Assembly (NCBI GenBank): GCA_025357915.1
Contig: JANYLH010000037.1
Location: 1 to 35,523, forward strand
Origin: Gammaproteobacteria bacterium
GTDB lineage: Bacteria > Pseudomonadota > Gammaproteobacteria > Steroidobacterales > Steroidobacteraceae
DNA length: 35,523 nucleotides
Reading direction: 5' to 3'
Position numbers and translations under genes: made by a program. Under the pieces are notes generated by a model that had not been told where the DNA came from, did not search any database, and worked only from the letters and a program-made list of their open reading frames with translations. Shown in pieces: positions 1 to 7,873 of the stretch (its first letter is position 1; every line of letters starts with the position of its first letter).

Positions 1-1044
1 CCCAGCTGGCAGATCGTCACGCACGTCAGCGCGCTGAAGAAGAGCGGCGACTTTGCCACGCTGGATATCGGTCCCGAAAGTGTCTTCGTCATTCGTGACC
101 GCGAAGGCGCGATCCGCGGGTTCCACAATGTCTGCCGGCATCGCGGTGCCCGCCTGGTCGATGGCCAGGGCACCTGCCCCACCTCGGTCACCTGCCCCTA
201 TCATGGCTGGTCGTACCGGCACGACGGCACGCTGATGGGTATGCCGGTGCGCGAGAGTTTCCCGGACCTCGATCGTGCGCAAAACGGCTTGCGTCCGATC
301 AAGGTGGACGTAGCCTTCGGGTTCGTGTTCGTCGCGTTGAGTGGCAATCCGCAGCCGGTCAGGGAAATGTGGGGTGCGCTGGGCGAAGAGCTGGCGCCGT
401 ACCGCTTCGAAGAGATGGAGGCGCTCACGCCGATCACCGTTGAGCACTGGAATGTCGACTGGAAGATCGTGATGGACAATTACCTGGAGTCGTACCACGT
501 GCCGATCGGACACCCGGGCCTCAACCGAATGTTCACTCCCGACTACGAAGACCAGAAGGGCGTTCCGGGTGTGGCGCGCGGCACCGGCTGGTTTCGAGAA
601 CAGCTGTCGCCCAAATGGTCGGAGCGCACCTACCAGAAAATGATCGGCGGCATCACCCAGCACCTGCCGGAGCCGAACCGCCGCTGCTGGCGCTTCTACA
701 GCATGCTGCCCAACCTCGGGATCGACGTCACGCCAGACCAGATGGATTTCTTCCAGATCCTGCCCAATGGTCCGGGGAAGGCCATCATCCGCGGCGCCTT
801 GTACGGGCTGCCGGATACGCGCCGGGAGATGCGCATCGCGCGGTTCCTGAGCGATCGGATCAACCGCCAGACCAACCGCGAAGACACCTGGCTTTGCGAG
901 CGCGTGCAGCGCGGCCTGCAGTCGAGCAGCTACGTGCCCGGGCGCCTCTCGACGCTGGAGCGCTGGATGCTCGAGTTCCACGAGCTGCTGCGCGAGCGCA
1001 TCCCGGAAGTCCGGCTGCCGTCGGCGCCGGCACGCTTTGCCTAG
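1..1044 (+). CDS. Rieske non-heme iron oxygenase, alpha subunit (5' partial), likely quaternary-amine type
   Basis: The reading frame is open from base 1, so the start lies upstream; 347 residues are visible. The Rieske [2Fe-2S] motif is C-x-H (bases 133-141), a 17-residue spacer, then C-x2-H (193-204, in CPYHGW). The mononuclear iron site is in NYLESYHVPIGH (478-513), giving two histidines four residues apart. A Glu (487-489) sits where most ring-hydroxylating oxygenases have the bridging Asp. Carnitine monooxygenase CntA is known to use Glu there, so a quaternary-amine substrate is plausible. With its carnitine and sarcosine neighbours, glycine betaine demethylation (GbcA-like) or carnitine oxygenation are the best guesses. 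No reductase partner is visible. It is the first visible gene of a plus-strand operon. The family is certain, the substrate is inferred. Confidence 0.88.
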   Translation, partial: PSWQIVTHVSALKKSGDFATLDIGPESVFVIRDREGAIRGFHNVCRHRGARLVDGQGTCPTSVTCPYHGWSYRHDGTLMGMPVRESFPDLDRAQNGLRPIKVDVAFGFVFVALSGNPQPVREMWGALGEELAPYRFEEMEALTPITVEHWNVDWKIVMDNYLESYHVPIGHPGLNRMFTPDYEDQKGVPGVARGTGWFREQLSPKWSERTYQKMIGGITQHLPEPNRRCWRFYSMLPNLGIDVTPDQMDFFQILPNGPGKAIIRGALYGLPDTRREMRIARFLSDRINRQTNREDTWLCERVQRGLQSSSYVPGRLSTLERWMLEFHELLRERIPEVRLPSAPARFA

Positions 1045-1103
1045 GGACTGACCCGCCCCTGGCGCAATGGCTTATTTATTTCGAACTCGATAACATCCTG
1101 GAC

Positions 1104-1580
1104 GTGCAGGCCCTGAAGATCTACTCCACGGCGGTCGAACCCGAGTGGATCGACTATAACGGACACCTGCGCGACGGGTATTACGGGCTGGTGATGAGCC
1201 TCGCCTGCGATGCACTCATGGACCACCTGGGCCTCGGCGAGCCTTATCGCCGCGAGACGGGCTGTACGCTGTACACGCTCGAGCAGCACCTGCATTTTCT
1301 GCACGAGGTCAAGGACAGCGAGCGGATCGATGTGCGGGTGCGCATCCTTGCCGCCGATCGCAAGCGCATGCACGCCGCCTTCGATTTTTACTGCGCGCGC
1401 TATGCCGACCCGGTGGCAACAGGAGAGCTCATGCTGTTGCACGTGCGCCAGGGCGAGAGCGTGACGTCCGCTCCTTTCCCGGCCCCGATCCTTGCGGCTA
1501 TCGAGACGCTCATGGCGGTAACCGCCGCGATGGATCCGCCCGGACCGGGCTCGCGGCGCATCGAACTGCGGGCGCGCTAG
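1104..1580 (+). CDS. Hotdog-fold acyl-CoA thioesterase, betainyl-CoA thioesterase-like
   Basis: About 158 residues, of 4-hydroxybenzoyl-CoA thioesterase type. The key motif is PEWIDYNGHLRDGYY near the N-terminus, whose Asp corresponds to the catalytic Asp of this family. The same PEWIDYNGH block occurs in the thioesterase domain fused to carnitine dehydrogenase at 6281-7762, so the two are paralogues. Known betainyl-CoA thioesterases (CdhB type) release glycine betaine after 3-dehydrocarnitine cleavage; here carnitinyl-CoA is an alternative substrate. The start is taken as GTG 1104, because the in-frame sequence upstream runs into the Rieske gene and offers no better start. No strong ribosome site is seen. 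The stop is followed with no gap by the next gene, so the two are probably translated together. Confidence 0.82.
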   Translation: MQALKIYSTAVEPEWIDYNGHLRDGYYGLVMSLACDALMDHLGLGEPYRRETGCTLYTLEQHLHFLHEVKDSERIDVRVRILAADRKRMHAAFDFYCARYADPVATGELMLLHVRQGESVTSAPFPAPILAAIETLMAVTAAMDPPGPGSRRIELRAR

Positions 1581-3677
1581 GTGGCCGAGCCCACAGCAAC
1601 GGGCCTCGGCGAGGCGGCGATCCGTCGCCTGCTGCGGCCCCGGAGCATCGCGTTGATCGGCGGCGGCTGGACCGACGCGGTGGCCGCCGGCAACGAGGCG
1701 ATTGGCTATCGCGGACAGATCTGGCGCGTGAACCCCAACCGTGATTCCACGGCCCACTGCACCTACTATCGTTCCGTCGATGAACTGCCCGGTTCGCCAG
1801 ACCAGGCGTTCATCGCGGTGCCCGCGCGTGAAGCTGTCGGCGTGGCCGCCGCCCTGGAGCGGCGCGGCGCCGGCGGGTTCGTGTGTTTCGCGTCGGGTTT
1901 CGCCGAGCTCGGGACCGACGCGGGCCGCGCGTTGACAGCATCACTGGTCGAGAGCGCACCTACCGTGCCCTTCTTTGGGCCCAACTGCTATGGCATCGTC
2001 AATTTCTTTGATCGCTGCGCGCTGCTGCCGGACCAGGTCGTGGGCCCGCCGCTCGAGCGCGGCGTGGCGCTGATCTGCCAGAGTGGCACCATCGGCCTGA
2101 CCCTGACCTTCAATGGCCGCAGTGTGCCCATCGGCTATCTGTTCACGGTCGGCAACCAGACCCGGCTGGCAGTCGAAGACCTCATTGAGATGCTCTGCGG
2201 CGACGAACGCGTCAGCGCCTTCGGCCTGTATGTCGAGGGCATCAAGGATCCTGGCCGCTTTGCGCAGGCCGCCCGGCACGCCCGGGCGGCCGGCAAGCCG
2301 ATTGCCCTGGTCAAGGCCGGCCGCACCGAGGTGGCGGCGCGCACTGCGCAAAGCCATACCGGCGCCCTGACCGGCACCGATGCCGTGTTCGACGCCTTCT
2401 GTCACCAGGCAGGCATCGCCCGCTGCGAAACCCTGAGCACGCTGTGCGAAACGCTGAAGGTGCTGCATGCGGGTGGCCCACTACCAGGACGGCGCGTGCT
2501 GGTCATGGGTTTTTCGGGCGGCGATATCGCGATGACAGCCGATGTGGCCCGCCACACGGGCCTGAGCTTTCCGGCATTCAGTCCGCAACTGACCGGACAG
2601 TTGCGCGAACTGCTGGGTGAGCGCGTGACGATCGGCAACCCCTTCGACCTGCACACCTATGCCTGGTTCGACCTGCCCCGCCTGCGCACGCTGTTCGACA
2701 GCACGCTGAGCTGCGGCCTGGACGCCGTGGCACTCATGCTCGATTGCCCGCCAGAAACCGCGGACACGACAGCGTTTACGAATGTGATTGGGGAATTCTC
2801 CAGCGCGGCCTCGGCGCCCGGCGCTTCGCGCGCTGCCCTGCTCGCATCGCTCCCAGAGACGATTCCCGCCTCGGTACGCGCTGACTGCCTGGCGAGTGGC
2901 GTCGTGCCCTTGCAGGGCCAGCGCGAAGCATTGGAAGCACTCGATCTGGCCGGTGCCGTGGGCGAGGCCTGGCGGAGCGATGCGAGCGTTGCGTTGCTCC
3001 GGCCCGCTGCAACGGCCGCCGTGTTGCGCACGCTGTCTGAGTTCGAGGCGAAGGCCGCACTGGCCCGGTTCGGGATCGCGGTTCCGCGCTCGCTCCGGGT
3101 GCCGGTTGCCGAAGCCGTGGCCACGGCGGCGAGGCTGCAGTTTCCGGTAGTGATGAAGGCGGCCGGGGATGTCATCGCCCACAAGTCCGACATCGGCGGC
3201 GTGATCCTGAACATCAGGAATCCGGCCGAGGCGGCCGCGGCGGCCATGCGGCTGGCGGCGCTTTCGGGTACCGTGCTGGTCGAGGAGATGATCGTCGATG
3301 GCGTGGCCGAGATCCTCGTGGGCGCGATCGTCGATCCGCAGTTCGGACTCACGCTGGTGGTGGGCGCCGGCGGCGTGCTGACCGAGTTGCTGCACGACAC
3401 GGTAAGCCTGCTGCCGCCGTTTACGCGCCCGAGCGTGCAGGCCGCCCTTGAACGGCTCAACGTGTACCGGCTGCTCGGCGGGTTCCGCGGGAAACCGGCG
3501 GGCGATCTGCCGGCGCTCGTCGCTGCCATCCTCGCGGTGGGCCGCTATGCCGAAGCAAATCTCGACGTGCTGGCGGAACTCGACGTGAACCCGATCATTG
3601 TCCGGCCCGCCGGCGCCGGCGTGGTGGCGGTCGATGCCCTGATACGAATTGCCAAGGAGAGCTTGAGTCATGGCTAA
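1581..3677 (+). CDS. Acyl-CoA synthetase (NDP-forming), fused alpha-beta type
   Basis: 698 residues, starting at GTG directly after the previous stop. The order is a CoA-binding Rossmann domain (about 13-110, with SIALIGGG), succinyl-CoA-ligase-like domains carrying SHTGALTGTD near residue 260 (the phospho-histidine motif of NDP-forming acyl-CoA synthetases), then a C-terminal ATP-grasp domain from about residue 485 with HKSDIGGV, the second phosphate-relay histidine. There is no GNAT acetyltransferase domain. The family makes acyl-CoA plus ADP and phosphate from acid, CoA and ATP. Next to a CaiD homologue it likely activates gamma-butyrobetaine, crotonobetaine or carnitine, the job of AMP-forming CaiC in E. 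coli. The substrate is inferred from context only. Confidence 0.85.
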   Translation: MAEPTATGLGEAAIRRLLRPRSIALIGGGWTDAVAAGNEAIGYRGQIWRVNPNRDSTAHCTYYRSVDELPGSPDQAFIAVPAREAVGVAAALERRGAGGFVCFASGFAELGTDAGRALTASLVESAPTVPFFGPNCYGIVNFFDRCALLPDQVVGPPLERGVALICQSGTIGLTLTFNGRSVPIGYLFTVGNQTRLAVEDLIEMLCGDERVSAFGLYVEGIKDPGRFAQAARHARAAGKPIALVKAGRTEVAARTAQSHTGALTGTDAVFDAFCHQAGIARCETLSTLCETLKVLHAGGPLPGRRVLVMGFSGGDIAMTADVARHTGLSFPAFSPQLTGQLRELLGERVTIGNPFDLHTYAWFDLPRLRTLFDSTLSCGLDAVALMLDCPPETADTTAFTNVIGEFSSAASAPGASRAALLASLPETIPASVRADCLASGVVPLQGQREALEALDLAGAVGEAWRSDASVALLRPAATAAVLRTLSEFEAKAALARFGIAVPRSLRVPVAEAVATAARLQFPVVMKAAGDVIAHKSDIGGVILNIRNPAEAAAAAMRLAALSGTVLVEEMIVDGVAEILVGAIVDPQFGLTLVVGAGGVLTELLHDTVSLLPPFTRPSVQAALERLNVYRLLGGFRGKPAGDLPALVAAILAVGRYAEANLDVLAELDVNPIIVRPAGAGVVAVDALIRIAKESLSHG

Positions 3678-4446
3678 TGGAATCATCATTACGCGCACTG
3701 GTGCGGTGCTCGAAGTCAGGCTGGATCGCCCGAAGGCGAATGCCATTGATCTGGCGGCCAGTCACGCGCTCAATGACACGTTCAAGACTTTTCGTGACGA
3801 CCCGGAGCTGCGGGTGGCGATCGTGACCGGTACCGGCGAGAAGTTCTTTTCGGCCGGCTGGGATCTGAAAGCCGCCGCCGGCGGCGAGGCTACCGACTCC
3901 GACTGGGGCGAAGGCGGCTTTGGCGGTCTCAACCATCCGCGCAACCTGAACAAACCGGTCATCGCTGCGGTGAACGGCATCGCCTGCGGTGGCGGCTTCG
4001 AGCTCATGCTGGGCGCGGACCTCATCGTCGCCGAGGAACACGCCACCTTTGCGTTGCCCGAAATCAATGTCGCCGTGCTCGCGGACGCCGGCACCATCAA
4101 GTTGCGACGCCGTATCCCCTACCACGTGGCCGTGGAATTCCTGATGACGGGCCGCTGGATGGACGTGGCCGAGGCCAAGCATTGGGGCCTGGTAAACCAC
4201 ATCGTGCCCAAGGGGGGGGCGCTGGCGAAGGCGCGCGAGATCGCGCAACAGCTGGCCGCAGGCCCGCCGCTGCTGTTCCCGGCGATCAAACAGCTGCTCC
4301 GCCACAGTGAGATGGTCAGCGAGCACGAATCTTTCCGGCTATATGACTCGCTCGATCTGGTGCAGCGGGTCGCGCGTTCCGACGACCTCAAGGAAGGCAC
4401 GCGCGCCTTCTCCGAGAAGCGCGCGCCGCGCTGGACGGGCCGCTAG
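3670..4446 (+). CDS. caiD: Crotonobetainyl-CoA hydratase / carnitinyl-CoA dehydratase (CaiD)
   Basis: 258 residues of the crotonase superfamily, strongly resembling E. coli CaiD as I recall it: LDRPKANAID, FRDDPELRVAI, GEKFFSAGWDLKAAA and the C-terminal FSEKRAP..W.GR all match. Glu111 (in GGGFEL) and Glu131 (in FALPE) fall at the same residue numbers as the two active-site glutamates of E. coli CaiD. The enzyme interconverts crotonobetainyl-CoA and carnitinyl-CoA. The start overlaps the end of the ligase gene by 8 bases. An AAGGAG at 3654-3659 lies 10 bases upstream of the ATG. It ends 30 bases before the convergent acyl-CoA dehydrogenase gene. An unusual point is the ADAG stretch (near 136) where E. 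coli has PDSGG. Confidence 0.93.
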   Translation: MANGIIITRTGAVLEVRLDRPKANAIDLAASHALNDTFKTFRDDPELRVAIVTGTGEKFFSAGWDLKAAAGGEATDSDWGEGGFGGLNHPRNLNKPVIAAVNGIACGGGFELMLGADLIVAEEHATFALPEINVAVLADAGTIKLRRRIPYHVAVEFLMTGRWMDVAEAKHWGLVNHIVPKGGALAKAREIAQQLAAGPPLLFPAIKQLLRHSEMVSEHESFRLYDSLDLVQRVARSDDLKEGTRAFSEKRAPRWTGR

Positions 4447-4476
4447 CCACCGGCGGCGCAGCACCCCCGACTCGTC

Positions 4477-5640
4477 TCAACCGCCCAGGGGCCGCAGCAT
4501 GGCCCGCGAGATGATGTGGCGCTGGATCTCGCTGGTGCCGTCCCAGATGCGATCGATCCGGGCGTCGCGCCAGATGCGTTCGAGGGGCAGGTCGGACATC
4601 AACCCCATGCCGCCGTGGATCTGCAGCGCCTCGTCGGCGACCATGGCCAGCATTTCCGTCGCCTTGAGCTTGGCCGCGGCAAAGTCGGAATCAGTGGCAA
4701 TGCCCTGGTCGTGCTTCCACGCGGCCTCGAGCACCATGAGTTCAGCCGCGCGCAGTTCCACTGCCATGTCGGCGAGCTTGAAGCTGACACCCTGGAACTT
4801 GCCGATCGACTGTCCGAACTGCACCCGATCCACGGACCACTGCTTGGCCAGCTCAAGCGCCCGCTCGGCGCGCCCCAGGCAGCAGGCCGCCACCTGCAGC
4901 CGCGTGGCACCGAGCCAGGTGTTGGCCACGTCAAACCCCTTGTCCACCTCGCCCAGAACGGCGTCGGCGCTGACGCGACAATCGCTGAACTTGAGGATGC
5001 AGTTGTTGTAGCCGCGATTAGATACGTTGCGGTAGCCGGGCAACACTTCAAAACCCGGGTGACCCATGTCGACCAGGAACGCCGTCATTTTCTTGCGTGG
5101 TCCGCGCGCTGATTCCTCGACGGCGGTGGCTGCGATCAGGATGACGAAGTCGGCATGGTCGGCATGACTGATGAAATGCTTGGTGCCGTTGATGACGAAA
5201 TCATTGCCGGTGCGCACCGCCGTGGTCTTCATGCCACGCAGGTCGGAGCCGGCCCCCGGTTCGCTCATCGCCAGGCAGTCCGTACGTTCACCGCGCACTG
5301 CCGGCAGCAGGTAGCGCTCGCGCTGCCCGCCCTGGCAGGCGAGCAGGATGTTCGAGGGCCGGCCCACGCAGCAGTAGTGCAGCGCATAGTTGGCCTTGCC
5401 CAGCTCTTTCTCGTAAAGCACCCAGGTGACGGTGTCGAGGCCGCCGCCGCCGACCTCGGTCGGCATGTTGGCCGCATACAGCCCGGCCTCGATCGCCTTG
5501 CGCTTGAGCTCGTTGAGTAGCTCGATGCGCAGGACGCCGGTCTCCTCGACCTCTTTCTCGTGCGGGTAGAGCTCCTGCTCGACGAACTCACGCGTGGTCT
5601 TGACGATGAGCTGTTGTTCTTCGCTCAGTGAAAAATCCAT
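4477..5640 (-). CDS. Acyl-CoA dehydrogenase, probably gamma-butyrobetainyl-CoA / crotonobetainyl-CoA type
   Basis: 387 residues, the usual length of a soluble FAD acyl-CoA dehydrogenase. N-terminal helical domain (MDFSLSEEQ), flavin and substrate motif CLAMSEPGAGSDL near residue 125, C-terminal QIHGGMG and IWDGTSEIQ. The catalytic base position in this last motif, usually Glu in xEGT, is Asp367 here (codon GAC). GGGAGA at 5648-5653 lies 7 bases before the ATG. It is the last gene of the operon with carnitine dehydrogenase and TetR, and faces the caiD operon. With CaiD and the ligase it would oxidise gamma-butyrobetainyl-CoA to crotonobetainyl-CoA, or run in reverse like CaiA. The role is inferred from neighbours; the family is clear. 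Confidence 0.87.
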   Translation of the reverse strand: MDFSLSEEQQLIVKTTREFVEQELYPHEKEVEETGVLRIELLNELKRKAIEAGLYAANMPTEVGGGGLDTVTWVLYEKELGKANYALHYCCVGRPSNILLACQGGQRERYLLPAVRGERTDCLAMSEPGAGSDLRGMKTTAVRTGNDFVINGTKHFISHADHADFVILIAATAVEESARGPRKKMTAFLVDMGHPGFEVLPGYRNVSNRGYNNCILKFSDCRVSADAVLGEVDKGFDVANTWLGATRLQVAACCLGRAERALELAKQWSVDRVQFGQSIGKFQGVSFKLADMAVELRAAELMVLEAAWKHDQGIATDSDFAAAKLKATEMLAMVADEALQIHGGMGLMSDLPLERIWRDARIDRIWDGTSEIQRHIISRAMLRPLGG

Positions 5641-5658
5641 GCCGCAATCTCCCGTAAA

Positions 5659-6267
5659 TCAGTCGCCGTTCGCGGTTCGTGCCCAGCCCCGGAGCAGTAC
5701 CAGATGGAGCTGCAGCTGGCGGATCTGCTCGCGCGCCGGCCAGTCCCTCGGGCTCGCAACCGCACTGGTCGTAAGGCCATTGATGAAAGTGATGAGCGAG
5801 CGTAACACCTGGGCGCGCACTGCTGGCGGCCAGGCGACCGATTCCGGCCAGTGTTCACCGAGGCACCGCTCGAATAGTTTACGGTATTCGCGATGCACCC
5901 AGGCATTGAGGCGCTTGAGTTCCCGATCGGCCGACAACTGACCCCAGAACGCCGTCCAGAAGGAGCACTCGATACGCCGTTGCGCATCGATCGGCAGGGC
6001 CTCGCTGAGCACGCCGAGCAGATCGGCCTGTGCGCCACCGCCTGGACGTCGCAGGCGCTGGTCCATGCGGCGCAGGATCAGCCGCAGCGCGGCGAGCAGG
6101 ATCTCCCGCTTGGAATCGAAATAGGGCGCCACCATGCCGGTGGTGTAGCCCGCTGTGCGAGCAATGCGTTCGACTGTCGCCTGTGCGAAGCCGCGTTGCG
6201 CGATGGCCTGGCAGGCGGCCAGGGCAATCTCATCGCGCCGTTGCGCGTGATCGACCCGCTTTGGCAA
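5659..6267 (-). CDS. TetR-family regulator, BetI-like
   Basis: 202 residues from a TTG start (6267), read as MPKRVDHAQRRDEI. The N-terminal helix-turn-helix covers about residues 10-56 (RGFAQATVERIARTAGYTTG then PYFDSKREIL), followed by an all-helical ligand domain with FWTAFWGQL, as in BetI-like repressors of betaine genes. No ATG lies in the right place. TTG 6267 is 13 bases past the carnitine dehydrogenase stop and gives a BetI-like N-terminus. It sits between the carnitine dehydrogenase and acyl-CoA dehydrogenase genes on the same strand, so it probably controls its own operon and perhaps the facing one, with a quaternary amine or its CoA ester as ligand. The ligand is inferred. Confidence 0.83.
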   Translation of the reverse strand: MPKRVDHAQRRDEIALAACQAIAQRGFAQATVERIARTAGYTTGMVAPYFDSKREILLAALRLILRRMDQRLRRPGGGAQADLLGVLSEALPIDAQRRIECSFWTAFWGQLSADRELKRLNAWVHREYRKLFERCLGEHWPESVAWPPAVRAQVLRSLITFINGLTTSAVASPRDWPAREQIRQLQLHLVLLRGWARTANGD

Positions 6268-6280
6268 GGCCGGGGGCCTG

Positions 6281-7762
6281 TCAGCGCGGCTGGCCGATCG
6301 AGCGGCCGGCCTGCCCCGGGAGCGGTTCGGCCGCCTGCGCGAGGCGGATCCGCTCGAGCTGCGCACGCACGTTTTCCGGTGCCGGGCCCGCCTTGCCGGT
6401 GGCGACCCCCACGTGCAGGTGCATGTGCTCGCCCGTGGCGGCCAGCGCCTGGTCGCGGGCGCGGTACACGCTGTGGAATACCCGCAGCCGCTTGGCATCG
6501 AGCGAAATCACGCGCGTAGTCACATGGAACGGCTCGCCGGCCTTGAGTTCGGCACGGTGCGTCGTGTGACTCTCCACGGTGTAGTACATGCCGACGCGCT
6601 GGCGGTAGTCCTCGTCGATGCCCACCTGGCGGCATAGCGCATCCATGGCGTCCCCAAAGACCTGCTGGTAGCGCGAATCGGTCATATGCCCGTTGTAGTC
6701 GATCCACTCTGGACGCACCTGCCCCGCCAATGGCGGAATGGCGGCGGCAGTGCCCGCTCCGGCCGTCGCTGCGACCCGCGCCTGGTCGACATAGAGCCGT
6801 TGCTCGAGCGCCTTCAATGTCGCACCCGCGCCAATGTCGTACTGGCGCAGCACCTGCTGGATGGCGACCAGGTAGTCATCGCGAAGTCGTTCAAGCTCGC
6901 GGATCGAGCGGCCTCCCGCCTGCTCCTGGGTGCCCTTGACCATCCGGTCGATCAGTTCTTCGGTCAGCTCTGGCGCCTCCAGCTTGGTCCACGGCCACTT
7001 CAGGCAGGGGCCGAACTGGTGCAGCATGTGGCGCATGCCGCTCTCACCGCCGGCGAGGTGATAGATCATGTTGGTGCCCATCGCCGCCCAGCGCAGGCCC
7101 GGTCCGTAGATGATGGATTCATCCAGCTCGCCGGTGGTCGCGACGCCCTCGTTGACCATGTGCAGGATCTCGCGCCAGATGGCTTCCTGGAGCCGATCGG
7201 TCAGGTGCCCCGGAACCTCGCGGCGCACGTGTAGCGCGTGCATGCCGATATAGGCGTAGAACCGGCGTGCCGCCTCGATGGTGGCCGGCGCGGTCTGCTT
7301 GCCGCCAACCAACTCCACCAGCGGCAATAGGTAGACCGGATTGAACGGGTGGCCGACCAGCAGACGTTCCGGCGCCACCATCTTTAGCTGCAGGTCGCTC
7401 GGCATCAGGCCGGAAGTGCTCGAGGCAATGATGACGTCAGCGGGCGCGGTGCGGCTGACGTCCGCGAGCACGCGTTGCTTGAGCTCGAGCTGTTCGGGGA
7501 TGTTTTCCTGGATGAAATCGGCCTGGCGCGCCATCTCATGCAGGTCGGTCGTAAAAGTCAGCGTGCCCTTGGGCGGGAGTGGTGCCAGCGTGAGGCGCGA
7601 CAAGGCCGGTTCCGCGTTCGCCACGGCCTCGCGGATCCACTGTTCCATCTGCGGCTTCACGTCCGCGGCGATCACATTGATGCCAAAGTGCATCGCGCGC
7701 GCGGCCCAGCCGCCGCCGATGACTCCCGTGCCCATCAACCCGAGCGTCCTGATCTTTCTCAC
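6281..7762 (-). CDS. lcdH: L-carnitine 3-dehydrogenase fused to betainyl-CoA thioesterase
   Basis: 493 residues in two parts. Residues 1-325 form a 3-hydroxyacyl-CoA-dehydrogenase-like carnitine dehydrogenase: NAD site GLMGTGVIGGG (8-18), Ser117 in SSTSG, His138 in GHPFNP and Glu150 in VELVGG, spaced like the catalytic residues of that family. After an Ala/Gly-rich linker (330-345) comes a hotdog thioesterase domain with PEWIDYNGHMTDSRY (351-365). It oxidises L-carnitine to 3-dehydrocarnitine with NAD+, and the second domain would hydrolyse betainyl-CoA. Such fusions are known in rhizobia and other Pseudomonadota. It starts at GTG with GGGGAG 7 bases upstream (7770-7775). It is the first gene of the operon. 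The cleavage enzyme joining the two steps is absent here. Confidence 0.93.
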   Translation of the reverse strand: MRKIRTLGLMGTGVIGGGWAARAMHFGINVIAADVKPQMEQWIREAVANAEPALSRLTLAPLPPKGTLTFTTDLHEMARQADFIQENIPEQLELKQRVLADVSRTAPADVIIASSTSGLMPSDLQLKMVAPERLLVGHPFNPVYLLPLVELVGGKQTAPATIEAARRFYAYIGMHALHVRREVPGHLTDRLQEAIWREILHMVNEGVATTGELDESIIYGPGLRWAAMGTNMIYHLAGGESGMRHMLHQFGPCLKWPWTKLEAPELTEELIDRMVKGTQEQAGGRSIRELERLRDDYLVAIQQVLRQYDIGAGATLKALEQRLYVDQARVAATAGAGTAAAIPPLAGQVRPEWIDYNGHMTDSRYQQVFGDAMDALCRQVGIDEDYRQRVGMYYTVESHTTHRAELKAGEPFHVTTRVISLDAKRLRVFHSVYRARDQALAATGEHMHLHVGVATGKAGPAPENVRAQLERIRLAQAAEPLPGQAGRSIGQPR

Positions 7763-7873
7763 TGCGCTGCTCCCCGACGGTCCGCTTATATGTCACGGCT
7801 ATGATAATAAGACCGGGTCGGACAGGGAAGCAACGCTCGATGGCGCCGCACCCCGTGCCGGGTCAGAGACCTG
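7763..7873 (-). promoter_or_regulatory. Upstream region of the carnitine dehydrogenase operon
   Basis: This 111-base gap precedes the lcdH-tetR-acd operon and follows the 3' end of the next minus-strand gene. It is AT-rich around 7785-7815, unlike its surroundings, and holds the GGGGAG ribosome site (7770-7775). A promoter and perhaps the TetR operator should lie here. A weak split repeat, GTCCG at one side and CGGAC at the other, flanks the AT-rich part, but I could not fix a convincing operator or -35/-10 pair. Confidence 0.35.

Noticed and set aside
4447-4476. Bidirectional terminator between the convergent caiD and acyl-CoA dehydrogenase genes
   Set aside because: The 30-base gap shows no convincing stem or T-run.
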